From Heliocidaris erythrogramma (taxonomy: Eukaryota; Echinodermata; Echinoidea; Camarodonta; Echinometridae), in assembly GCA_025617745.1 (NCBI GenBank), contig CM046857.1:26010094-26074093 (forward strand): a DNA stretch of 64,000 nucleotides, given 5' to 3'. The translations under genes were made by a program, and so were the position numbers. Shown piece after piece: positions 19,767 through 31,700 of this stretch. The notes beneath the pieces were generated by a model that was not told where the DNA came from, ran no database searches, and saw only the letters and a list, made by a program, of their open reading frames with translations. Positions within the stretch are counted from its first letter, which is position 1, and every line of letters starts with the position of its first letter.

Positions 19767-22700
19767 CTGTAAATCAATGAAACACATAGGATGAGTTAAC
19801 ATACATGAAGTATCAATCAAAAATTACTTCTTTACTTGTGAGAGAAAGTTCCATACCTGGTATTAACCTTAATGATAATACATGTATCTCCAATGTTGTA
19901 CAACAGACAATATTTTTTGTAATTGATCAAGATCTCGGTCCAACGGCTTGCACAATGTATGAAGTTTTTTGCAAATGTATAAAGACCTTCCCCTTCATCA
20001 TACATGTATATTAAATGTATTAGGATATTCCAATACATATACACATGTACATGTATCACACTAGTTGCAATTTCCATAACTTTTTACAGTTTGAGTTGGC
20101 AAGGCAAAGGACTTTTTTTTTGGGGGGGGGGTGGAGTATCTAATTTAAACCCCAGCATGTACCTTTTGTCAAAATTTTCTCTAAATTGCCCAGTCTGAAT
20201 AGTACAATAAACATATTTCATGTAAATAATCTTGTTGGTTGCATTCATAGAGTAGGCGGCGTCTGATCGTTAAACTCACAGCAAACTTTGTGATGAACAG
20301 AGAGAAGATACTGAAGAAAGTAGCGCTTTCGGTGCTGCCGGGATCCTCGCCGAAGAACTGCGCTGTCTTGTAGAAGTCGTCACAGCAGAGTGCGTACTGC
20401 TCATGGATCCTGGATAGGTGCTCCGAAGCCTCCTTGAGGAAGATTGCCATGACCTGTGAGAAGCGATCGTCGTCATCCACAATGATCTCCTCCTGGTTGA
20501 AGCGCTCCACCTCTCGATCCATTTCCTGAATGATCAATGGGAGATAACCAAGAAATTTGTTTTTAAAAAAATTAATATATTTTCATAAAACACCATATAA
20601 ATAAATATTCTGTGATCATTCAGGTAAGAGGTACATTACATGCCATTAAGGGGCTTACATGTACATGCTTGACTGAAGTTGCAATAAATTTATGATAATA
20701 CTAATAATGATGGAGCCACATGAGTGTATAACAGACTCGTCCGTTATGCAAGACCCTCAAATTATTGATTATCACTCTTGTAAGATTTCAAGCCCTCTTA
20801 CATTGAGTTGGTCTGTGAGCTGTGTCAGCTCGTCTTTGACAGCCTTGAGGGACATCTTGACAGCCTTGGGCACCGATGGGATCTCATCACGGAAGTTGAT
20901 GACTTCAGGAACGTTAGAGTGGACTGCCTTGGCTACTACATGGAGGAAAGTGGCTTTGTTGTCTGATGTCTTTGTTGTATCCAACTAAATTGCACAAAAG
21001 AACAAAAAGATGAATAAATGCTATTCAATCACTAACAAGGCAAAATTAAAAATGTCTCTGAATAGTGCATGATGCTGTCAACTACATGTATTCCAATATG
21101 TATGGTACTGGACAAGGGACTCCAACTCAACTCCATTGTATGTCATAGTGTTCTGCACTTCAGAAGTCATCTTTCTCCACAAGTGGTATCTTTTTACAGG
21201 TTCTTTTTAACATAATTATATGTAGGTTTCACTAAGACACATGCACAATGGGAATGAAAATCTTTACAGACTGGTAGTCTTTTTAAGACAGGTTCTCTTT
21301 CAGTACAGGTTGCAATGGAAAACACTGTTAAATAGAAGCAGGAAATGTACATGTAGGCTACTGTACACAAGTGGTTGTTGTGGCTGATCATAAGTATACA
21401 TCAAGTGCAGAAAGAAAATGTGCCCCATGTGAGTGACCCCCTACCCCCGTCACCTGATTTAGACCTGAAAAAGAGCATGTACATGTATATGAAAAAGAAG
21501 AAGATAATTTGATCATCACTCCTTACCTCAGTTAGGAAGCTGATCTTGAATCCAGTTGCCCCAGCAACCCTCTGGTTGCCCTGGTTCATGTAGTTGCCCA
21601 TGGCAAGAACAAGCTGTAAAGAATAATTTCACAAATTCTATATTGTACTGACCTGATACATGGTCATTACTACATTTCCAATAACCATTCATAACTAAAA
21701 TTTGTGATCAACTATGCACATGCAAATAAATACTTTTCAGGTAATGACATGAATAAATAGAAGATCATCATCAGCCATTGACACTGTCATCGCCACTGGT
21801 AATTTATTGGTCAATAATCCATGATAAGTATTAGAAAACAAAATGTATCAGTGCACTTCTCTAATTACGGATCAAACCACTTTACAGTGTATCATTTAAA
21901 CAAATTACAAGGCAGAACTTCAGGTGAACATTGAATGAATTACAATGGAGCACTTACAGTGCACACTGAGTATGCTAACATGAAGTCATCAAACAACAAA
22001 GAATGTATCTAAAACATCATGCGCAGGAAGACCTCTACTACACAGAGGAAAGGTAATAGAGGATTGATGCCACAACAATAATTCTGACCAGTACATGTCA
22101 CTTACTTCAAGAACTTTGGCTAGTTTCTGGCTTTGTCTGAGTTCAGAAGAAGCTTGTTGTATCTTGTTGAGATAACCCATTAACTCTTCCACTTTCTCAT
22201 GGAAGCCGGCCTTGAACATCAGAGCTGAGAGACGAAGCTTGAAACCTGGGATTCGGCTTATCTGTTTGGCAAGAGAAAGGGAGAGAATAAGAGAGAATGA
22301 TGAATACCTTCAGGGATTAAAAAATGAATAAAATCTATCAAATACAAGGGTCATCATTCTACTAAGTCAGTTGAACCCAACATGAGGACTAAAATCGTGA
22401 TAAACCAAAGGGAAAAATTAGTCCTTGATAAGACTTATTATGTCAAACTTTACTTTAGACCAAGCTTAAACCCGGCACCAGGTTTGAATTATAGTCGGAC
22501 CATGATGATAATATCCACAATGGCAAGCTCTAACAGATAATTCCAAAAAGACTGGGAAGAGCTACAGAAGCATTTCACATAAAAGTTGGGTATAGGCACC
22601 ACTGGATTACCACTGCCCAAAGAATTACCGAGTCAATTATGTCCTGATAACTACCACTAGGCCATTTACCACATTACAATAACTCTTGCACAACTACCAC

Positions 22701-25700
22701 CCCATGGCAACTATCCCGTACAAGTGACTGTTCAGAAAAGCATCCCCATTTACCCCTCTCACAACATTGAAATTTGATGAAATAAGAATAAAGGAATATG
22801 TTCAACACTTTGATGTTCCATTTGAATGAGATCCCTGTGCCATCTTGTACTTATCATGAGGTAGTTTTCATTCATTCATTCATTTATTTATTTTCAAATT
22901 CTCATAAAAACATTAACAATTTGTATATTCAGTTACATTAAAAGTCATGCATATATAAAATACATAAATACAATACAAGAATTTGAAGGAGCCAGCAGAG
23001 GCCATTGGCCTTTCAAAGGCTGGGCTCCTCGTAACCACAGTAAGTAAATTATAATAAAAGAAAGGAAGGTAAATAAATGGGTAATAAGTGGTATTGATAC
23101 AGGTTAAATAAGATTAAGTTGATTCATTTAGTTCATTCATGAGATAATGACGATATTTTCGTTTAAAAGAGGCAAGAGATGGGCACTTTTTAATTTCAGT
23201 CGGTGTGGCATTCCACAATGTTACACCAGAGTATTTGACAGATTTACGTGAAGTTTGGTATTTTAACATGGGGATATACAAGTCATTTGCATGTCTTGTG
23301 AAATGTGTATGAACATCCTTTGCAGTTTTAAACATATCAAAAATAGGAGGTAACAAATTATTCTTATACATATACATAAATGATACATAAATGATGCAGC
23401 TGTTTTACAAACAGCTTTTACAATACCAAGTGATTTTCACACCAAAAAATAAAATGTATCTTACATCTATAGAAGTGATAAAAGAATTGACATATAGCCA
23501 ATAACGACTGGAAATAGGATATCACCCAAAGCTTTCATAATGCGCAGTGGAATCCTTCTTTTAATTGACACTGATTTATTGTTTGTCATGGCATGCCAGC
23601 AAATGTGCTGATAGACACACATGGCAAAGAAAAGTTTCACTATGGAGAGACACAAGTTACAGCAAGAAATGATTAATCATTTTTACCTCATACGCAAACT
23701 TGTCTGGTTCACTGAGCTGTGCTGATTGGCCTGCATAACGAGCCAAGCTGTCAACCTGAAAATCAACATACGGTTGAAAATATCATTGTTTGCAATGCTG
23801 AAAATTCAGGGTGGAATTATAAACATTACTTTAATGAATTTGTCATAAAGAATTATGCTATTCGTGATTTATTTAGAGCACAGCTCACAGGGAAAGGGTG
23901 ATTTAGGAGAGAACCAGAAATCAATATACTACATGTACATGGGAGAGTAGTCCCCAATTACGTCAAATACACAGTTGAAAGATTAATTCCCAATTTGAGA
24001 ATATGTACGTGCAGTGATAACAACCTTTCAAAAATTCATACATGCTTCTTTCTTGATGTTTATAAAAGTTTGAACTTTTACCGATCTATTTCTCTGAGTT
24101 TTCTCTATTCATCCAATGCAACTCGTTAAATCTTTTAGATTTCCATTTAAAAGAGAATAAAATGGATGCTTACCTCGTCAGTGTCAGGGGCATACTGAGC
24201 TAGCTGCTGGATGTGAGCCACAGAGAGTCTCCTACATTCCATGGTCAGGATATCTTTCTTCAATTCCTCCACAGGGGCTCGCAGGTGGCCTAGCAAGATG
24301 GCTATACAATGGAAAGACAATCATTGTAACAGGTGATAATTACATTCATATTGCACATAATTGTAAGCCACAAAGAGACTCCTACATGTACTGTACATTC
24401 CATGGTGAAGTTGTCTTGAACAGCGTACAGCAAAAGACAACCAGTGAAATAGATGATGATACATACATGTATATGCAGCACATAAAGCAGGAGCCACAGA
24501 GAGCCTCCTGGATCCATGGTAAGGCTATCTCTTATACACAGCCTTCTCGCTAGTATGTAAAACCCTTAGTGGTGATACCAAGGATGAAGAATTTCAGAAA
24601 ATAAAAACCATGTGTAGATTCCCAGAACAAGGGTACCATCTAGGGAATAAATCAATCAATGCCAACTTTCAAACTTCAATTTTTTTTTTGTCTTCCCAAA
24701 CCACCTCCCTGGGATGTCATAACGCCACATTTCACTCAGTATGGACCAATAAATGTGTCAATGCATAATTTCAACCTGCAAAATTGGTTTGATCATGTCA
24801 GATCACCCCCATGGGATTCGGTAAAGCCAAATACATGTGCATGAACATGTATCTGTCAATATGAACCATGTCAACTGTTTTCTGTCAAGAAGCTTGGTTA
24901 TACAGTCATGTGTACAGTAGTTCTTCAATAAAGGCTGTTACTCTAGGTGATCTAACTGTAAATGTAAATAAGACATGTACATGTAGCAAAATATTCCTCA
25001 CCAATGAGCAATTTAGAATCATTTCAAGCTAACACATACATGTACGTGTAGCTCTCAAATTGCAGTTTCATTATAACAACTCGAAATTAGCTTAATCTCA
25101 AAACTAGGTTTACCTGTATTGTGTGCTTTCTTGTGGTTGATGACAAATATCTGGTTCTTTCTGTCTTTGGGGCTGTTCAAAGCTGCAAGAAAAAGCAAGA
25201 AAAATAGAAAATTAATATTCCAATATTACCTATCAGTAGTGCATGATAGACTTCTCCCTTCATAGGGCACATATAACATGAAATCGTACAAAACACATCG
25301 GCGAAAAATACTCATAGTTTTTGTGATATTATTTATTTATTAATTCAGAACACAAATCGATCCTTGACGTATAGAATAGTATTAATCATGCTCTTAAAGA
25401 CAAAAGAAATGTAGTAATTTATATCTTGAGAAGTTGTCCTTCATATCATTGCTTGGTGAATAGTTTGAATTCCTTATACAGTTGAATTTGCATATTAAGT
25501 AAACTTTTGGGACAACAAAGAATAGTTCAAATTATGCAAAATTTGACTTTAAAAATACAAATAACACAGGCTTTGCATAATTTGTTCAAAAAAAATGATT
25601 CGAGTTAGGCAAAATTCAACTTAATATGCGACTTCGAGTTATGCCAGGTTAACTGTATTTAGACTCTTCTCATTCAAGGTACAGATTTGCTCCATGTTTC

Positions 25701-28700
25701 AAGTGATATTCAAAGTGTCTGATCAAAATAAAAGAAGGGGAAAATGCTTCCAAGACAATATACCTTGATATGTATATGTAATTGAATCTTAAGCTATGGT
25801 ACAAAACTATTTTTGCTCTTGATGCATATTCATCACAACCTAAAAACAGGAGGTCTAATTGTAGCAAAATAAAATAAGTGGAAAGCAATGCTCATTAAAA
25901 ATCATAACAAGTTTTACATTGACCTTTCTAACCAAGGGCAAACACACACTTTCACAAATCAATCAAATGAAAGAAAAAATTGAAAAAGAAACAAATAACA
26001 TTGAGCAATTTAAATTTAAATTGACATCCCAGAAACCTGCAGTTTATCATATAATTCACTGCCCAAACTACATGCACGTGTATGTTTGTTTTTAAATTGT
26101 TTTGTTTCAATTGGAAAATTGTGTGTGGAACCTTAAACTGAGTATGAACAGTAATGTTATGTATTTCTAAAACTTTTTTAAATAAAAAAAACAAAAACAA
26201 ACTTTGCAACTCAATAAAGAAAAATAATTGTGATGTAAATAAAACGGCAAATACATTTTCAGAAAACGAACACAAGCAAAGAGTACAGAGTGAAGTGAAA
26301 AAAATCCATGGCATGAAATCCACGGATTCATGATGTGGCCTTTGCAAACAAACTACACAGACATGTAAAAGCAGAAAAGCGATTCTGCCAACACAAAACT
26401 TAAAGATGTCACCATCTCTGACAAGAACAAATCTTAATTTAATCTGACCTAGCTTTCCAACTCTTCCTGGTTTTCCGTCTGTGAAGAAATCGAGTTGTGA
26501 AATAAATGTATAATTTGATTACATAACAACACAACACAGGAAGAATGATACATGCATTTCTATCACACCATATGAAAATCTGTATGGAGAATACCGATAA
26601 GACAATAGATGGTAACTTCGTTATTTGTTTTACTATGTGTACATGTTCAGGTACCAGGATGTAAATAAATTAGAACTCATGATGACTTTTGAGAAAACTG
26701 CATAGTACCTCAGACACTTCGGGAGAAGAAAACAATGTAGCACCGGGAACCTTTTAAATGATCAAGGAGTTTGCTTAGGTAAATCAGAACTTACTACGGA
26801 TCAAACTGTGTAGGCCTACAGTGTATATTGTTTTAAGTACATGTATATTTGAATTGCTAACCAAGACACATGGTCCACCAACATTTGTTCCGAATGTAAT
26901 TTCATCAAAGGTACAGGGTTAGTTAAAGTTAGGGTAATTGGGATTAGGCTAGGTTTAGGCTAGGTTAGACTAGGTTTAGACTTAAGGTTAAGTGCAAAGT
27001 GTTGGGTCCATCGTTTAAATTGAGAATATGATAAGAATCAGAAATCGACCAGTGAGCCATTGTCGCCACAGCATGTGTCGTATAACCAGGATCTCGTATT
27101 TTAATTCTTTAAAGGAAAAATCGTGGTTACATCTAGAATGAGGAATGGGTGAACTCTGACCTTTGCCTTTGCTGACTGTGCTGAACTTCTCCTCCAGCTC
27201 TAGATGCTTGATGACATCATCAAAGTAGCCAACCTCATCACCAAGCTGTCAGGAACAAAAGACATGCAAAATGTAGTCAAATAGAAACACACAGCAGTTG
27301 GGAGAGAAAAGCATGAGAGAGGGAGAGAGAGAGAGAGGAAAGCAGGAGAGAGAGAGAGGAAAGCAGGAGAGAGGGAGGAAAGCAGGAAAGAGAGGGAGGA
27401 AAGCAGGAGAGAGAGGGAGGAAAGCAGGAGAGAGAGGGAGGAAAGCAGGAGAGAGAGGGAGGAAAGCAGGAGAGAGAGAGGAAAGCAGGAGAGAACTAAG
27501 GCAGTGAAAGACTCAATTGACCATTTCATGTTTTTCAAAATGAGAGTTTTTTAATAAAAACGTGTTCTCTTTTATGGGCGTTGACAAGAGTATTACTAAA
27601 AGTGTTAAGGATATCAAGAAAACCACAAAACATGTATGTTCAGTAGTGAACATTTTATCTACGAGTGAGCTTCACTTACCTATCCAATAACAAGTGCCAT
27701 TATTCTTTGCCAGAAGAATTCCCTCGGCTATTAAAAAATTGACCTTTTGACCCTGGCAGCCCTGCTAGCCACCTGGGAAACCCCGCACACTCGCGCTATA
27801 AGAATCCCCACATGTTATAAAACATCCTCTTTCGGAGCCGGCATAGCAGATAAAATGCCGCAGAGTGGGGAAGGAGGGAGGGGTCCCATAGGTAAGTGAA
27901 GCTCACTCGTAGATAAAATGTTCACTACTGAACATACATATCTACTTCCTTTCGCTTCACTTACCTATCCAATAACAAGTGCCAGATTCCAACAGACAAT
28001 ATGGCGGAGGGACTGCGGCACAACATACGTACTCAACTTCAGGACGGAAGACAGACCCATGAACCACAAGAAGGTCTCTACCGAACCAACAAAACGTACG
28101 AAAAAAGGGGGCTACCAGGGCAGCGGAGAAGTCAAAGCACCAGTCACTTTCTATTAGGGCAGGAAAGGACAGCTGATGCAAAAGCAGCTTCCTTAGACAT
28201 AACATCAGATAGGTAAAAGGAAGTGAAAGTATTGGGGTTATGCCAATAGGCCGCTTTCAAAATATCCTCGAGGGGAACCCCCTGGAACAGGGCCCAAGAG
28301 GAAGCCACCCCTCTCGTATCATGGGCACGAACCTGAGAGAGAAGGGTGGAATCTCCCCCAGACCTAATCGCTTGAACAATCCAGCGAGAAATGGTGTCTG
28401 GTGAAACAGCTCCATGAGGAGCAGGAATGCTGACAAAGAGTTGCTCCGATCTACGAATTGCCTGGGTTCTATGAATATACCACTTCAACGCCCTTACAGG
28501 GCACCACAACTTGTCTTGCTCAATCGATGAGAAAGACTTGAGCGAAGGAATGAACACTTCACCAGGGGACGAAGTCATAGTTTGATTTTTAGCCACAAAC
28601 TTAGCGTGAGGGATAAGTCTAACACCATGTTTTTCCCAACGGATATGGCCAGGACTTACTGTCAATGCATGGAGGAAACTACGCCTCCTTCCAGAAGCTA

Positions 28701-31700
28701 CTGCCAACAGAAATACAGTCTTCACTGTTAGGTTCATCAGAGAACTAGCGTCCATCGGTCCAAAGGGAGCTTTAGCTAAAGCACGCAACACCCGTGACAA
28801 ACCCCAAGACGGGCTCAACCTAGCCTGAGGGGGTTTAGAAAGGAACAAAGATTTTACGAGCCTAGAGAGGTACTTGGAAGAGCTCAGCGTTTCTCCATCC
28901 TGAAATTTACCTTCATGGATGGCTGAAATAGCGGACCTGTAGCCTCGAATCGTAGATATGGCTAGGTTCTTATCAAACAGATGAATCAAAAAGTCTGCTA
29001 TCTCCCCTAGAGGAGCAGAGGTCGGATCAACTTGGTGGTCGTTGCACCATCTGACGTAGTATTGTAGTCTAGAGTCATAAGTATTCCTCGTTGATTGTCT
29101 GAGGAATTTCGCTGAGAGATCGGCAGCTCTGCTAGAAAGGCCTGCCTGAGTCGCCATTGACCTGAAATGATCCATAACGTCAATTTTAGGCTGGGAAGAT
29201 TTGGATGATAGATCGTCGTCCCCGGTTGCCGCAGAAGATCTGCTTCGTCCGGGAGAACTACCGGGGGATGAATCAGGAGACTCGTCAGAGTCGGGAACCA
29301 AGGGCGTTTGGGCCACCAAGGGGCCACCAGCAAGAGGTTCGCTTCGTCCCTCATCACTTTCTGAAGCACCTTGGGAATCATTACAAAGGGGGGGGAAAGC
29401 ATAGCCCAGGATGTTTCTCCATGATATCGAAAGAGCATCCATGGCCAGGGCTGCCGGATCTTTGTGGTTCGTGCAATAAACCGGTAGTTGTGTATTCAGG
29501 GCCGACGCAAACAAGTCGACCTGTGGGGGACCGTACCTGCTGAATATGAGGTTCGCGACCACTGGGTCCAGTTGCCATTCCGATGGTAGGCAACTCCCCC
29601 TGGAGAGGAAATCCGCAATGTAGTTGTCCTTCCCGGGGATGTGAGACGCAATTAATCTGGTTTGGATGGAATCGCACCACTCCAGGATCTCTAAGGTCAA
29701 AATGCACAAACTTCTTGACCTTGTTCCCCCTTGCCTGTTTAGATAAGAGACCACCGTAAGATTGTCCGATCTTATCAACACCACCTGACCCTGAATCTTG
29801 TCCTTGAACCCGAGCAGGGCATAACGAACTGCCAGCATTTCCAGAATATTGATGTGGAAGGACTTTTCCTCTCCCTTCCAACAACCTTGAATCATCTCTG
29901 TACCCAACACTGCACCCCAACCCTGGTTCGATGCGTCTGTGTAAATAACCAGAGAAGGAGTTGGATTGACAAACTGATTTCCTACCTGAAAATGATGGGG
30001 ATTGAGCCAAACTCGGAGAGCTTCCGCCATCGAATCTGTCAGAAAGATGAGTTTGTGTACAGGATCCCTGTGGGGACGATATTGACTGAGGAGCCCCAAT
30101 TGTATCATTCTCATCTTCCGTTGGCAATTGGGAACTGTGTCTAAAAGACTCGCTAGATACCCTAGGAACTGAAGCCAAATAAGGGCTGTCGACCTTGGTC
30201 TGTCGAGAATGGACAGTCCTACCTGCTTTATCCTGTCCACCCTGTGGGCGAGGGGACGAGCAAGCTGGTACCGGAGATCCAGCTTTGCGCCTAGAAATTC
30301 TGGATGTTGGGAAGGGGTTAGATGAGACTTCTCGAAATTTATTATAAACCCCAACCTTGTGACCAGTTCTATTGTCATGTCTATGTGACGACGTAGGTTG
30401 TGTTCGGAGTCCGCCACTAATAGCCAGTCGTCCAGATAAACAAATATTTTGATGCCTCTTTCTCGTAAGTGTGAGGCGATGACCTGCACGATACGCGTGA
30501 AAATGCGTGGGGCCGAGTTTAGTCCGAATGGTAGAGCCCGGTATTAATACACTTCGTTTCCTACGGCAAACCCGAACAGGTGTTGAGCCGAGTGAGCAAT
30601 AGGGACGTGCAAGTAAGCGTCCTTTAAGTCCAATGTAGCAGCCCATTCGTTTGGTTTGAGGAGGGGAAGAATGGTGGCTAGGTTTTCCATTTTGAAGGTA
30701 GAGTTTGCTATGTACTGGTTTAGTCTTTTGAGATTTAGAACCATGCGGAAACCTCCAGTCCTTTTGGGGGTTAGGAACACTGGCGAGAGAATCACATTTC
30801 TCCCTTCGGGAACTCGTACTATGGCCTTCTTGCAAAGTAGTGCATTTATTTCCTCTAGCAAGGCCTTTCTCTTTTGAGGATGAAGAGGTAATTTTGTTCT
30901 GTTGTGCAATTTTGGTAGAAATTTTAACCTTACGAGGGGAACATAGCCTTTCTGAATTATTGATAGAATCATTTTGTCTGATGTGACTTGTGTTCATTGG
31001 TGGGCAAATTTTTGCAGTCTGCCCCCGACTGGGGGATGCCCTGTTTTGGGGTATTGATAGTCAGGAATGATAGGGGTAGTCCCGCGGGACCTGGTTCTTG
31101 TTGGTGGGGCCCAAGTTTTGGCCCCGGGATTTATCGGTCTGCCTTCTGGCAAATCCCCTTTTTCCCCCTCTGGGGGCCTCGTAAGAGCGACCGAACACTT
31201 GATCGGGTGGGGGAGGTCTCGAGAAGTCCCTAGACTTTCTATCATCTCGAAAGGGACCCGACTGAAATTGTTTGTCCCGAGGCGACTGGCGGGAATGACG
31301 GTCATCTTTGGTGAGTTTATACACCGTTTTGGCGGCTGTGCTCGAGGCCGAAATGTTTTCGTCCAGGACGGCCTGGAGTCTGCCCGAGAAAATATCCGGT
31401 CCAGAAAGGGGAAGCTCTCTTAGAGCCTTATCCGCTTCTTTCTCAAGCTTAAGATGTTCTAACACTCTATCTCGGCGATGGTTAGTGCAAAGTAGGGCCG
31501 TACGAGAAGCCTGTTCAAACTGCATATCAGAAGTGCGAAGCAGCAAATCTGAGATCTTCTTTCGGTCTTCTGCCGAAATAGCTAGGCGGTCTGATTCGCG
31601 CAGAGCCGTAATCAAATAACTCTGGTACGCAGCCAGACGCATAGAAGAGCGAGCTGCCCTATCAATGAATGTCAGACGATCTTCTGACTTTTTGAACGAG

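Noticed and set aside
20181-20279. Continuation of the delphilin FH2 exon to the stop at 20181
   Set aside because: A strong gtgagt donor follows FITKFA and the spliced exon at 19766 restores the family-like ending; the read-through residues are not FH2-like.
25952-26347. 131-codon minus frame with hydrophobic stretches
   Set aside because: Intron sequence; phenylalanine-rich composition arises from A/T-rich DNA and no membrane-protein family is recognised.
26918-26995. Interstitial telomeric repeat
   Set aside because: TTAGG words are irregular and no run of exact TTAGGG units exists.
27200-27538. Open frame of leucine/serine repeats over the GA minisatellite
   Set aside because: Pure product of the 21 bp purine repeat; one end also overlaps the real exon r.
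29381-30997. A 538-codon open frame on minus across the DIRS RT region
   Set aside because: It is the shadow frame of the RT/RNase H coding region: very rich in Ser, Arg and His, no domain motifs, and the overlapping frame carries YLDD and YTDAS.
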